Below are positions 10,255 to 20,621 of a stretch of DNA of 64,000 bases, one piece after another. The notes under the pieces were generated by a model, which was given only the letters and a program-made list of their open reading frames with translations, had not been told where the DNA came from and ran no database searches. How positions within the stretch are numbered: position 1 is the first letter of the stretch; every line of letters starts with the position of its first letter. The position numbers and the translations under genes were made by a program. This DNA comes from Haliclona indistincta (lineage: Eukaryota; Porifera; Demospongiae; Haplosclerida; Chalinidae): assembly GCA_964017065.1 (NCBI GenBank), contig OZ024787.1:14188453-14252452 (forward strand), read 5' to 3'.

Positions 10255-10333
10255 AGGAAGGCGCATGATTGCTAGAGTATTGAGTTGTGGTCTTTACTCA
10301 ACTCACTCAACCATGCTGCATGCTATCTGCTAT
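10255..10333 (+). pseudogene. Truncated 5' end of an NHL beta-propeller gene
   Basis: Bases from GATTGCTAGAG through CTCACTCAACCATGCTGCATGCTA match the 5' leader and start of the five NHL genes, then the similarity ends. The TATA box is not preserved. It is a dead sixth copy of the family. Confidence 0.65.
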
Positions 10334-10973
10334 ACACACGAACCTCATCTCTTTAGTCAGGATTTTGTATACATAAATTCTCCAAATTGGCTGGATCGAT
10401 GGCGCTTTGTAAGCTCTAAAAAGTTCGATGACACACATATATTGACAGATTGACAATTAACCCACTGATGCCCACATGTCCAGGGTGAGTAAGATGGTAA
10501 AGTCTAGATAGGCCTGTTGTATGACTGTGTTGCAACTGACCACAAGCAGTATCATTTCTGCCACTCTACCACTAAACTTTACATGTACCTACCAATGTTT
10601 TGTTGTTGCAGCTGTACTCTCAACTAACCATTAGAGCATGCTGTTATTAGATACTGCTGAACATGTGATGGAGATACAAGCTGCAGAATATGTCTATTGC
10701 GCTCATGTGGACATGGTTGTTGTACCAACACACTGTAGTCAGTTAGAGATCTTGGCTAGCACACTTAGTTTACTGCAGCACTAAGCTTTCAGCACATCTC
10801 ACTACCTATGTTTGTACAAGGTAGTTATCAGTTTTTGAATCGAAGTACATTTTTACTGTGTTGAAATGTACAGCAGGTAATAAACTTCCTATTTGCTGAG
10901 AAATGACTTCATTGAATGCTAATACTGAGAAATGATGTCATACAGTGTCACATGTAACACATGGTCTTGGTGT
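10334..10973. other. 5' flank of NHL gene A
   Basis: No gene seen. The block from about 10440 to the TATA box is repeated, with small changes, upstream of NHL gene E (about 23310-23830). Confidence 0.55.
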
Positions 10974-10981
10974 TATAAAAG
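10974..10981 (+). promoter_or_regulatory. TATA box of NHL gene A
   Basis: TATAAAAG lies 57 bp before the ATG. The same box and following leader (GGATTGCTAGAG...) recur before all five NHL genes, implying a leader of only about 25-30 nt. Confidence 0.65.
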
Positions 10982-11030
10982 GCGCAGGATTGCTAGAGTG
11001 AGTTGTGATCTTTACCCAACTCACTCAACC

Positions 11031-11978
11031 ATGCTGCGTGCTACTGTGCTTCTTTGTCTGGTCGCTAGTGCTGTGGTCACTCACTCACTGGCTGCCATAG
11101 ACACTCTCCAAGATATCGATCCAATCAACAATAATGCACCTGATTATCCTATCGATGATACGATTGATGACGATGATGGTTTTATCAACAATACTCTGAG
11201 TGCTGTACCAAAGTGTGCTGCTGACTATCCGAGAATGAGTATCGCTAACCGAAAGATGTTTCAGAATGGTAGTCCCAGGCCTCACTCTATTTGTGTCAGA
11301 GCTGACGGATACTTTGTGGCAGCTGTGTTGCTTGCTAATCGTCCGTATGTCTACATGTACGACACATGTGGATGGATCAAGAAGAAGATTATGTTACCAA
11401 ATCGCTCTCCAGCTGCAGCAGGATGTGCATTTACTAGCACTAAACTATTCTATTCTTTCCATGTCGGCAAGAAGATATACCAGTTTACTCATGATGGAGT
11501 CTACGAGAAAGTGTTTGCGACTGGAGTTGGATTCATGCGTCTAACAACATACAAGAATTTACTTTACGCTACAATATATCCTACGAAACAGGTTCGTGCT
11601 TACAATACTGCTACTGGAAGACTCGTGTATCACTTCGAAACTACAACTGCTGCTGCTCGTGGACTAGCGTTCGATCCAGCTGGCTACCTGCACGTCTCAA
11701 CATGGGGCAGAGTTATAGAACTATTCACATACAAAGGATTCAAAATAGGTCAGAGGACGTACCCTCAAGTACGCATAGCTGATGGTATTCGGATTGACAG
11801 CAACCACTATATGATCATAGCTGATCGTGGTCACCGTCAGGTGCTGGTCTTTACACACGCTGGACTACTGACCAAGAGGATTACGGGATTTAGTCTACCA
11901 CTCGATGTTGCCTTGGGTTACCGCTGTGGGTATCTGATAGTGGCGGACTATTCGCGTGGATATCTTTACCTGCTGTGA
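11031..11978 (+). CDS. Secreted six-bladed NHL beta-propeller protein, paralogue A
   Basis: Single exon, 315 residues. Residues 1-21 form a signal peptide (MLRATVLLCLVASAVVTHSLA). Next is an acidic, N-glycosylatable segment (about 22-58, DDTIDDDDGF). Six NHL-like blades follow at about 84-123, 130-165, 170-203, 210-243, 250-286 and 291-315. Cysteines are at 62, 88, 113, 132 and 299; residue 94 is Y where B-E have C. No transmembrane segment or anchor is seen, so it should be secreted. NHL propellers are binding platforms; the ligand is unknown. Compared with B-E, differences fall mostly at 128-131, 143-145, 167-170, 182-185, 207-210, 223-227, 254 and 288-291, the between-blade and B-C loops. 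The conserved leader fixes ATG 11031. Confidence 0.8.
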   Translation: MLRATVLLCLVASAVVTHSLAAIDTLQDIDPINNNAPDYPIDDTIDDDDGFINNTLSAVPKCAADYPRMSIANRKMFQNGSPRPHSICVRADGYFVAAVLLANRPYVYMYDTCGWIKKKIMLPNRSPAAAGCAFTSTKLFYSFHVGKKIYQFTHDGVYEKVFATGVGFMRLTTYKNLLYATIYPTKQVRAYNTATGRLVYHFETTTAAARGLAFDPAGYLHVSTWGRVIELFTYKGFKIGQRTYPQVRIADGIRIDSNHYMIIADRGHRQVLVFTHAGLLTKRITGFSLPLDVALGYRCGYLIVADYSRGYLYLL

Positions 11979-12115
11979 GCAACAGCTGCTGGAGAGACTC
12001 CAATGAACAATATTGAATAATATTTTAGTGATTTTAGTCTGCATTAGTCTGCAGTGAATGTAATAATAATCATTTCATCATCCAATTACAAATATCAAGT
12101 AGTTCGAGTGATTAA

Positions 12116-13216
12116 AGGTGTGTTCACATGGACTCTGCTATGTGGATCGAATGCACATTCAATCTGGTTCGTCAGTGTTCACATGAATCCGCTTAAAATC
12201 AATACGAATTTTCAATCCACCTCCGGGGGTAGATTGAAAGTGGATTGGAAGCAAATTGAGACTTTAGCCAGTGGGTGCATGCCATCGCTAGTAGACAAAA
12301 GGCACTTGGCAGAGTAGTAAACCTTCATAAAGGACATTTGAAGCAACGTTGAAGGCTAGGAAGAGCGCAGTGTAGCTTTTTGAGCCTCGCAATTCGCATC
12401 CACATATTGAAACCTACCATTGAAGAATGTCAAATTATTTTGATTCACTTCAAAATGGGCGTGCTCTGAATAACGCACGAGCAGCCCAACACAGCAAACG
12501 ATTCTTCCAGGACTTCTACGCTCATAAAAGAACTATAAACTTTCATAGAGCATGCACATGTTCGCCACTCATGTCAGCTAGCTATAAATTGTAGCCTATA
12601 GCTATCAGACAACTACAGCTCACTTGTTGATAGGGTATGTCTGAGCTATAACAAAAAGTACGAGCAGTTCCACCTGGAGAACATAGACAAATTTGGTACC
12701 AAACAGCAGCTCAGGGAACGCTCTATCTGATGCCATCCGTACTGGAAGGGGAATACCCATTGATTAACTGTTAGACGCGTTTTAATTTGCCTAAGTGTTG
12801 TACGCGCATGCTCGTAGTTGATCATTACATGACAATTGTGTACACCAAGGTAAGAAAAACACGAAAGTACGAGTGGTTCCGAATGTATTTGAATGCTAAT
12901 ATACATGCTGTCATGAAGCTGACACTCTTGGCATTGCAATTCCGGCCGAACTGAGTTGATAATACGGATCTGTGAGCCTAAAAGTAGAGAAATATATTTT
13001 TTCATACATGATTAGTACATGGTTTAGTACAGGAGATTATTAACACGCTCTACGTGACGTGTATTTTGTAATACATGGTACTTTTGACAAAGGTTTTGAT
13101 ATGTTTCGCTACATGTGAATTAACGCTCGTGATGCACATTGATTTCGCTTCCAATTCGCATTGGCGGTTTCGGAGATTCAATGCCCATCAAAAGTGGATT
13201 CCATGTGAACACGCCT
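12116..13216. mobile_element. TTAA-flanked MITE (AGGTGTGTTCACATG family), copy 1, with nested insertion
   Basis: Ends are AGGTGTGTTCACATGGA and TCCATGTGAACACGCCT between TTAA (12112-12115) and TTAA (13217-13220). It begins exactly 138 bp after the stop of NHL gene A. Related copies follow genes B, C, D and E. Its extra length comes from a nested element at about 12403-13103. TTAA target with A/G termini would suit Kolobok- or piggyBac-like elements; family not settled. Confidence 0.7.
12403..13103. mobile_element. Nested ~700-bp element inside MITE copy 1
   Basis: Absent from the other MITE copies. Ends are imperfect inverted repeats, CATATTGAAACCT and AGGTTTTGATATG. No recognisable coding content; a 119-codon minus frame inside it looks like chance. 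Confidence 0.5.
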
Positions 13217-13220
13217 TTAA

Positions 13221-14131
13221 CCTATAGCCGAAGGATCGAGTTATCAACATTAGTCACATGCTACACAATGCCACTCATCATTCTGTCGTTATTTTACATC
13301 ATAATAATTGGTGTTGATAATGTGTGCCTCAGTCAGATACCACAACATAGCTGCCTCATTATGTATCTACTGTCACTGCAAGCTTGTTGTGTGCTATTGG
13401 ACTCTCACACTTCTTCAGAACGGTGCTGTTATCACCACTATTGGTGAAAAGCTACTTATTCAACTCAGATGTGGGTACTGCTTGATCACATGCAGTCTTA
13501 TGGTATTACCACATTTATTCTAGAGGCTCTGGTAGACTAGTCTGCTGCAAGGTGCTTCTCGTAGAACTACAGTATTGGCAAATCTCTGCTGTCATGTGTG
13601 AAAGTGCATTAGCGTGATAAGTGTATATTGACTATGGATATAGTTAAGAACATTTTCATCTTGCTTGATATGTACCAATATATTGGCTACTTCACTGCTA
13701 CTATTGTATACTAGTTGCAACCAGAATTAGACCACAGCTAAGCAATGTTGACCAATCAGGTTGTATAGCTGCGTGACTCTATAGCTCATAATGGAATTCT
13801 ACCATGCTGCACAGATTATAGTTCTTTGTGGCGAGTTTTACAGAATACTTGTACAGCGCTCGCGTGTCTTGGCTCGTGATTTTGTCGTTGCTGTTGCTAT
13901 GATCTAAAGCAAGTGGACAGTGCATCCAATCAGATCCGTGCAATTTACAAGCTCTTGTCATTACTATAGCAACCTTGCTTCTCTCAGACACTGTATAGTA
14001 ACGGATCGCATTGATCCTTGGATGAGCTGTTTAATCATTGTTTAGTGTCTGTCATTGTATTCCATATCACCAGCAGTTGATCATGTGATATTGGTTGCAC
14101 ATTATGTAGACCAAGAGCCCTCTGGGTGTAC
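13221..14131. repeat. Inter-NHL repeat block, copy 1
   Basis: No intact gene. This block (beginning GCCGAAGGATCGAG, containing CATCATTCTGTCG, TCTAGAGGCTCTGG and ATGGAATTCTACCATGC) is repeated at about 18357-19200 and, in part, 22033-22350. It holds relic frames described at 22069 and 18884; here the first is frameshifted and the second is stopped by an 8-base insertion near 13899. Confidence 0.6.
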
Positions 14132-14133
14132 TA

Positions 14134-14413
14134 CAGTGGTTTTCCGAGATCTTGCAATACTGTACCGTCAATTAAGCGTCGCACGCATGCGTGTTTGTAA
14201 CTCTGTCTGTGAGAAGGTAACAATTGTGTACACCCGCAAAGAAGTTAGAAGTAGACGTCTACTACTTCCTTCCACCGTGATTTGAGCTGCCTAGCTGTCA
14301 CAAGAGCTCTGAGAGCTGCATCCATTCCTCTTGAGATCACATTGCGCATGCGTAGTCCTTGTTTACGGTCGGTCGTTGACGGTTGATTGTTGCAAGATCT
14401 TGGAAAACCGCTG
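14134..14413. mobile_element. mariner-like MITE with ~24-bp inverted termini
   Basis: Left end CAGTGGTTTTCCGAGATCTT, right end its near-complement AAGATCTTGGAAAACCGCTG. TA dinucleotides flank at 14132-14133 and 14414-14415. The homologous flanks upstream of genes C and D lack this 280-bp piece. TA target and CAGTG ends fit Tc1/mariner. Confidence 0.7.
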
Positions 14414-14415
14414 TA

Positions 14416-14772
14416 AACTAGTAGTGGACAGCATGCAACTGCTAATAGTGACTGAGTACATAGTAATGGAGGTACTGCATTAACTGTCTCACAGATTGCT
14501 TTCATTATACTGTAAAAATGTTTGCTGCGCCAACAAATTGTAGTCAGTTACAGATTCTTGGCTGACACACTTTGTAGCACAGTGCCACTTAGTTTACAGT
14601 GTCTATCACTACCTCTTGTTGTGGTAGTTAGTATTATTTTTTGTGTCAAAGTATATTTTTATGGTGTTGAAAATGTACAGCAGTTAGTAAGCTTCCTACA
14701 GTACTAAATGCTGAGAAATGATGTCAGAAAACATCACATGTATCGGTACTGATATACACATGGTCTTGGTGT
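14416..14772. other. 5' flank of NHL gene B
   Basis: No gene. Closely repeated as the 5' flank of gene C (about 16530-16885), including GCTGCGCCAACAAATTGTAG and GCTTCCTACAGTACTAAATG. Confidence 0.6.
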
Positions 14773-14780
14773 CATAAAAG
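14773..14780 (+). promoter_or_regulatory. Degenerate TATA box of NHL gene B
   Basis: CATAAAAG occupies the position of TATAAAAG in the other four genes. The T-to-C change at the first base could weaken this promoter. Confidence 0.55.
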
Positions 14781-14829
14781 GCGCAGGATTGCTAGAGTGA
14801 GTCGTGATCTTTACTCAACTCACTCAACC

Positions 14830-15777
14830 ATGCTGCGTGCTACTGTGCTTCTTTGTCTGGTCACTAGTGCTGTGGTCACTCACTCACTGGCTGCCATAGA
14901 CACTCTCCAAGATATCGATCCAATCGACAATAACTCGAATGATTATCCTATCGATGATACGATTGACGACGATGATGGTTTTATCAACAATACTCTGAGT
15001 GCTGTACCAAAGTGTGCTGCTGACTATCCGAGAATGAGCATCGCTAACAGAAAGATAATCCAGAATGGTAGTCCTAGGCCTAATGGTATTTGTGTCAGAG
15101 CTGACGGATGCTTTGTGGCTGCTGTGGTGCTTGCTAATCGTCCTTATGTCTACATGTACGACACGTGTGGATGGATCAAGAAGAAGATTATGTTACCAAA
15201 TCGCACTCCAGCTGCAGAAGCTTGTGCATTTACTAGCACTAAACTATTCTATTCTACCTATTACGGCAAGAAGATATACCAGTTTACTTATGATGGAGTG
15301 TATGAGAAAGTGTTTGCAACTGGAGTTGGATTTTCGCATCTAACAACATACAAGAATTTACTGTACGCTTCAATTCATCCTACGAAACAGGTTCGTGCTT
15401 ACAATACTGCTACTGGTAGACTCGTGTATCATTTCGAAACTACCACTGCTAAAGCTCGTGGACTAGCGTTCGATCCAGCTGGCTACCTGCACGTCTCAAC
15501 AGGGGGCAAAGTTATCGAACTATTCACATACAAAGGATACAAAATAGGTCAGAGGACGTACCCTCAATTACGCATAGCTGATGGTATTCTGATTGACAGC
15601 AACCACTATATGATCATAGCTGATCGTGGTCACCGTCAGGTGCTGGTCTTTACACACGCTGGACTACTGACCAAGAGGATTACGGGATTTGGTCTACCAG
15701 TCGATGTTGCCATGGGTTACCGCTGTGGGTATCTGATAGTGGCGGACTTTTCGCGTGGATATATTTACCTGCTGTGA
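14830..15777 (+). CDS. Secreted six-bladed NHL beta-propeller protein, paralogue B
   Basis: Single exon, 315 residues, same plan as paralogue A: signal peptide, acidic linker, six blades, no anchor. It has the sixth cysteine (residue 94) that A lacks. Distinguishing loop residues include AEA at 129-131, TYY at 143-145, SH at 169-170, SIHPT at 181-185, AKA at 207-209, GGK at 225-227 and GLPV at 288-291. Frame strands and the C-D turns (YDG, TATG, YKG, HAG) match the family. Its stop codon is followed by the family 3' flank and by MITE copy 2 at 138 bp. The TATA box is degenerate, so expression may differ from its siblings. Confidence 0.8.
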   Translation: MLRATVLLCLVTSAVVTHSLAAIDTLQDIDPIDNNSNDYPIDDTIDDDDGFINNTLSAVPKCAADYPRMSIANRKIIQNGSPRPNGICVRADGCFVAAVVLANRPYVYMYDTCGWIKKKIMLPNRTPAAEACAFTSTKLFYSTYYGKKIYQFTYDGVYEKVFATGVGFSHLTTYKNLLYASIHPTKQVRAYNTATGRLVYHFETTTAKARGLAFDPAGYLHVSTGGKVIELFTYKGYKIGQRTYPQLRIADGILIDSNHYMIIADRGHRQVLVFTHAGLLTKRITGFGLPVDVAMGYRCGYLIVADFSRGYIYLL

Positions 15778-15914
15778 GCAACAGCTGCTGGAGAGACTCC
15801 AATGAACAATAATGAATAATATTTTAGTGATTTTAGTCTGCATTAGTCTGCAGTGAATGTAATAATAATCATTTCATCATCCAATTACAAATATCAACTA
15901 GTTCGAGTGATTAA

Positions 15915-16326
15915 AGGTGTGTCACATGGACTCTGCTACTGTATGTGGATGGAATGCGCAATCCGGTTTGTTAGCGTTCACATGAATCCGCTTGAACGCA
16001 ATGCAAATCGAATGCGCATTGTGTTCAATCCATGCACCTCTGTGGTAGATTGGAAGCAAATTAAGACTTTAGCATTGATTTCCATCGTGAGCAGACAAAT
16101 GGCATTTGGTAGACTAGTAAACCTTTGTAATGGACATTATTTTGAAGCATCGTTGAAGGCTAGGAAGGCTAGGCTAGGCAGGGCGTAGTGTAGCTTTTTG
16201 TACCGTGCAATTTGCACTCAATTGGCTAAATGTGAACGCTCGTAATGCACATGGAATTCGCTTCCAATTCGCATTGGTGGTTTTGGGGATTCAATGTGCG
16301 TCAAAAGTGGATTCCATGTGAACCCT
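15915..16326. mobile_element. TTAA-flanked MITE, copy 2
   Basis: TTAA at 15911-15914 and 16327-16330. Left terminus AGGTGTGTCACATGGA; right terminus TCCATGTGAACCCT lacks about 4 bases. 412 bp, starting 138 bp after the gene B stop. Confidence 0.7.
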
Positions 16327-16330
16327 TTAA

Positions 16331-16885
16331 GCTATAGCCAAAAGATTGAGTTATATAAGATCTTGTGCCATTACTACAGTATCCCTGATTCTCTCAGACA
16401 CTGTATAGCAACGTATCACGGATGAGCTGTTTAATCATTGTTTAGTGTCTGTCATTGTATTCCATATCACCAGCAGTTGATCATGTGATATTGGTTACAT
16501 AGACTAAGAGCCCTTAGGCTATACTAAACTAGTAGTGGACAGCATGCCACTGCTAATAATGACTGAGCATATAGCTGTAATGGAGGTACTCCATTAACTG
16601 TCTCACAGATTGCTTTCATCATACTGTAAAAATGTTTGCTGCGCCAACAAATTGTAGTCAGTTACAGATTCTTGGCTGACACACTTTGTAGCACTGTGCC
16701 ACTTAGTTTTCAGTGTTTATCACTACCTCTTGTTGTGGTAGTTAGTATTATTTTTTGAGTCAAAGTATATTTTATGGTGTTGAAAATGTACAGCAGTTAG
16801 TAAGCTTCCTACAGTACTAAATGCTGAGAAATGACGTCAGAAAACATCACATGTATCGGTACTGATATACACATGGTCTTGATGT
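16331..16885. other. 5' flank of NHL gene C
   Basis: No gene. A shortened version of the inter-NHL repeat block plus the promoter-proximal flank shared with gene B. Confidence 0.55.
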
Positions 16886-16893
16886 TATAAAAG
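16886..16893 (+). promoter_or_regulatory. TATA box of NHL gene C
   Basis: TATAAAAG 57 bp before the ATG, in the family-conserved context. Confidence 0.65.
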
Positions 16894-16942
16894 GCACAGG
16901 ATTGCTAGAGTGAGTCGTGATCTTTACCCAACTCACACAACC

Positions 16943-17881
16943 ATGCTGCGTGCTACTGTGCTTCTTTGTCTGGTCGCTAGTGCTGTGGTCACTCACTCAC
17001 TGGCTGCTCTCCAAGATATCGATCCAATCGACAATAACTCAACTGATTATCCTATCGATGATACGATTGACGACGATGATGGTTTTATCAACAATATTCT
17101 GAGTGCTGTACCAAAGTGTGCTGCTGACTATCCGAGAATGAGCATCGCTAACAGAAAGACAATCTTGAATGGTAGTCCCAGGCCACATGCTATTTGTGTC
17201 AGAGCTGACGGATGCTTTGTGGCTGCTGTGGCGCTTGCTAATCGTCCGTATGTCTACATGTACGACACGTGTGGATGGATCAAGAAGAAGATTATGTTAC
17301 CAAATCGCTTTCCAGCTACATCAGGTTGTGCATTTACTAGCACTAAACTATTCTATTCTTCCTATGTCGGCAAGAAGATATACCAGTTTACTTACGATGG
17401 AGTGTATGAGAAAGTGTTTGCGACTGGAGTTCAATTTTTGCGTCTAACAACATACAAGAATTTACTGTATGCTACAATTTGGCCTTCGAAACAGGTTCGT
17501 GCTTACAATACTGCTACTGGAAGACTCGTGTATCATTTCGAAACTACCACTGGTAATTCTCGTGGACTAGCGTTCGATCCAACTGGCTACCTGCACGTCA
17601 CAACATGGGGCAGAGTTATCGAACTATTCACGTACAAAGGATACAAAATAGGTCAGAGGACGTACCCTCAACTACGCATAGCTGATGGTATTCTGATCGA
17701 CAGCAACCACTATATGATCATAGCTGATCGTGGTCACCGTCAGGTGCTGGTCTTTACACACGGTGGACTACTGACCAAGAGGATTACTGGATTTAATCAG
17801 CCAGCCGATGTTGCCATGGGTTACCGCTGTGGGTATCTGATAGTGGCGGACTATTCGCGTGGATATATTTACCTGCTGTGA
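16943..17881 (+). CDS. Secreted six-bladed NHL beta-propeller protein, paralogue C
   Basis: Single exon, 312 residues. It lacks three residues (IDT) just after the signal peptide compared with A, B, D and E; the rest is collinear. Loop residues that set it apart (A numbering) are NRFPATSG at 124-131, SYV at 143-145, Q at 167, IWPS at 182-185, GNS at 207-209, TTWGR at 223-227, and NQPA at 288-291, the most divergent loop in the family. Six cysteines are present. The 3' flank has lost the left part of the MITE seen after A, B and D. Confidence 0.8.
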   Translation: MLRATVLLCLVASAVVTHSLAALQDIDPIDNNSTDYPIDDTIDDDDGFINNILSAVPKCAADYPRMSIANRKTILNGSPRPHAICVRADGCFVAAVALANRPYVYMYDTCGWIKKKIMLPNRFPATSGCAFTSTKLFYSSYVGKKIYQFTYDGVYEKVFATGVQFLRLTTYKNLLYATIWPSKQVRAYNTATGRLVYHFETTTGNSRGLAFDPTGYLHVTTWGRVIELFTYKGYKIGQRTYPQLRIADGILIDSNHYMIIADRGHRQVLVFTHGGLLTKRITGFNQPADVAMGYRCGYLIVADYSRGYIYLL

Positions 17882-17960
17882 GCAACAGCTGCTGGAGAGA
17901 CTCCAATGAACAATAATGAATAATATTTTAGTGATTTTAGTCTGCATTAGTCTGCAGTGA

Positions 17961-18347
17961 ATATGTGGATCAAATGCACATTCAATCCGGTTCATCAGCG
18001 TTCACTTGAATCTGCTTGAAATCAATGTGAATCGAATGCGCATTGTGTTCAATCCACCTCCGGAGATAGATTGAAAGTGGATTGGAGGCAAATTGAGACT
18101 TTAGCCCGTGGGTGCACGCTGTCGCGAGTAGGCAAAAAGTTAATTGACAGACTAGTAAACCTTCGTAATGGACATTTGGAGCATCGCTGAAGGCTAGGAA
18201 GGGCGTAGTATAGCTTTTGAGCCACGCAATTTACATACAGTTCACTACATGTGAACGCTCGTGATGCGCATTGAATTCGCTTCCAATTCGCATTGGCTGT
18301 TTCGGGAGAGTCAATGCGCATCAAAAGTGGATTCCATGTGAACGCAC
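17961..18347. mobile_element. TTAA MITE, copy 3, left end deleted
   Basis: Starts abruptly inside the element (ATGTGGATCAAATGC) after a deletion that also removed about 80 bp of the NHL 3' flank. The right end TCCATGTGAACGCACCA is followed by TTAA with small changes. Confidence 0.6.
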
Positions 18348-18356
18348 CATTAACCC

Positions 18357-19256
18357 ATAGCCGAAAGATTGAGTTATCAACAGTAGTCACATGCATGTCT
18401 AAACTATTCAGCTACTACACAATGCCGCTCATCATTCTGTCGTTATTTTACATCATAATAATTGGTGTTGATAATGTGTGCCTCAGTCAGATACCACTAC
18501 AGCTGCCTCATTATGTATCTACCGTCACTGCAAGCTTGTTGTGTGCTCACACTTCTTCAGAATGATGCTGTTATCACCACTATTGGTGAAAAGCTACTTC
18601 ATTCAACTCAGATGTGGGTACGGCTTGATCACATGCAGTCTTAAGGTATTACCACATTTATTCTAGAGGCTCTGGTAGACTAGTCTGCTGCAAGGTGCTT
18701 CTCGTAGAACTACAGTATTTGCAAATCTCTGCCATCAGCGTGATATTAAGAACTTGCTTGATATGTACCAATATATTGGCTACTTCACTGCTACTATTGT
18801 ATACTAGTTGCAACCAGAATTAGACCACAGCTAAGCAATGTTGACCAATCAGGTTGTATAGCTGCGTGACTCTATAGCTCATAATGGAATTCTACCATGC
18901 TGCACAGATTACAGTTCTTTGTGGCGAGTTTTACAGAATACTTGTACAGCGCTCGCGTGTCTTGGCTCGGGATTTTTTCGTTGCTGTTGCTAAGCAAGTG
19001 GACAGTGGATCCAATCAGATCCGTGCAATGTATAAGCTCTTGTGCCATTACTATAGCATCCTTGCTTCTCTCAGACACTGTATAGTAACGGATCACATTG
19101 ATCCTTGGATGAGCTGTTTATCCATTGTTTAGTGTCTGTATTCCATATCGCCAGCAGTTGATCATGTGATATTGGTTGCACATTATGTAGACCAAGAGCC
19201 CTCTGGCTATATACTGAAGTAGTAGTGGACAGCATGCAACTGTTAATAGTGACTGA
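18357..19256. repeat. Inter-NHL repeat block, copy 2
   Basis: Homologous to 13221-14131. Includes an 82-codon ATG frame at 18884-19132 (MEFYHAAQITVLCGEFYRIL...) that is broken in the other copy. I do not recognise it; it may be an exon relic carried by the duplicated block. Confidence 0.5.
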
Positions 19257-19275
19257 GTACATAGTAATGGAGGTA

Positions 19276-19754
19276 GAGAATATGGGGTAAAAGACCCATA
19301 TTCTCTCTTCTTTGTCATGAACTAGCAAAGAAGAGAGAATATGGAGACAGAGTCAGGGAGGTTGAAAATGGGTCTTTTACCCCTCTTGTTTTCTCCACTA
19401 CTGGTGGCATGGGAAGAGAGGCAACACAATTTTATCAACACTTAGCAGATCAAATATCAATGAAAGAGAACTCTCACTACAGTACTACCCTAGCTTGGTT
19501 GAGATGCTAATTATCCTTCTCTCTCCTACATTCGGCCATAACTTGTATCCGTGGCAGCCGTGCGACACGTCATCATGTTCCTATCTCTGACAGACCACTT
19601 GGAGTTGTAGAATCCTGCCTCTCCCAGGCCGGCTAGTTTACTACTCATTTTGTTTTGTAATTCATCTCTAGCTATTTTCCTACCCTTATCATGACTACTC
19701 ACTAACCACTGCTCTAAACTAACCTACTCTGGTTGTATCACCTATTCTACTGCT
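19276..19754 (+). mobile_element. 5'-truncated retrotransposon fragment (reverse-transcriptase ORF C-terminus)
   Basis: The insert is flanked by a perfect 19-bp direct repeat (GTACATAGTAATGGAGGTA at 19257-19275 and 19755-19773), and paralogous flanks elsewhere show the empty site. One frame reads KKREYGDRVREVENGSFTPL, VFSTTGGMGREATQFYQHLA and then LAWLRC-stop-LSFSLLHSAITCIRGSR to TAG 19634-19636. This resembles the last part of retroelement polymerase ORFs (TPLVFSxxGGM, WLRCxLSFxLLRSAIxCIRG). TAA at 19508-19510 is an internal stop. Variable-length long target duplication plus 5' truncation fits target-primed reverse transcription. Confidence 0.65.
19296..19344. repeat. 19-bp perfect-stem hairpin
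   Basis: CCATATTCTCTCTTCTTTG and its exact complement separated by an 11-base loop, at the 5' end of the retroelement insert. Confidence 0.75.
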
Positions 19755-19773
19755 GTACATAGTAATGGAGGTA

Positions 19774-20564
19774 CTGCATTAACTATCTCACGGATTGCTT
19801 TCATCATACAGTAAAAATGTTTGCTGCACCAACAAATTGTAGTCAGTTACAGATTCTTGGCTGACACACTTTGTAGCACTGTGCCATTTAGTTTACAGCG
19901 CCTCTCACTACCTCTTGTTGTTTAAGGTAGTTAGTATTTTTAAAGCCAAAGTCAGGGGTTCCAGTACTAAAAGTTTCAGACCCGAAACCAAAAAAGAGGG
20001 TGGGTGGGTAAAGACCATTTTGGAAAAAAATTCATTTATTAAAAAATAGTACAGGCATTTTAGGAGTTTCTGATCTATTTCTGACCAGGTATGTGCGAAA
20101 TTTCTACTATCATGTTCATTAAATCAATTTATTTTTTAAACAATTATTTTGACAATAATACAGGTGAGCAATCTTCATCAGGTAGACTATAGTGATAATC
20201 ATGATAATTATAGTTAGTTTTGGATGTACCCACTGTATGAGATATTTTAGACCATCATTACTTGTGGGTGCTGGAATACAGATAATTCTGTACTAATTTG
20301 AGTATTTTTTTGCCAGAAACATTCTAGTATTTCACTACCTCATGTTTAGCTACACACCTGCCAAAATACTATATAAATTTTTATAAGTTCCTACATGTGC
20401 GATGCAAAGATTAACAAGGTTCCTAATGTTGGATCTTATTTCATGAAAGGTATAGATATAGTTCATGAGAAGCCTTTGATGCTTAGAAAATAATCTAGTC
20501 AAATATCAATACTAAGAAATGACGCAGTATGGTGTCGTGTACATCGGAAGTATTCTTTTAGTGT
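19774..20564. other. 5' flank of NHL gene D
   Basis: No gene. About 20158-20560 repeats the segment at 9867-10254. Confidence 0.55.
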
Positions 20565-20572
20565 TATAAAAG
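20565..20572 (+). promoter_or_regulatory. TATA box of NHL gene D
   Basis: TATAAAAG 57 bp before the ATG in the family context, although the upstream flank is different from that of genes A-C and E. Confidence 0.65.
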
Positions 20573-20621
20573 GCACAGGATTGCTAGAGTGAGTCGTGAT
20601 CTTTACCCAACTCACTCAACC

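Noticed and set aside
10932..11030. N-terminal extension of NHL gene A (and of E at 23789)
   Set aside because: It would be translated through the TATA box and leader; the downstream ATG gives a signal peptide conserved in all five genes.
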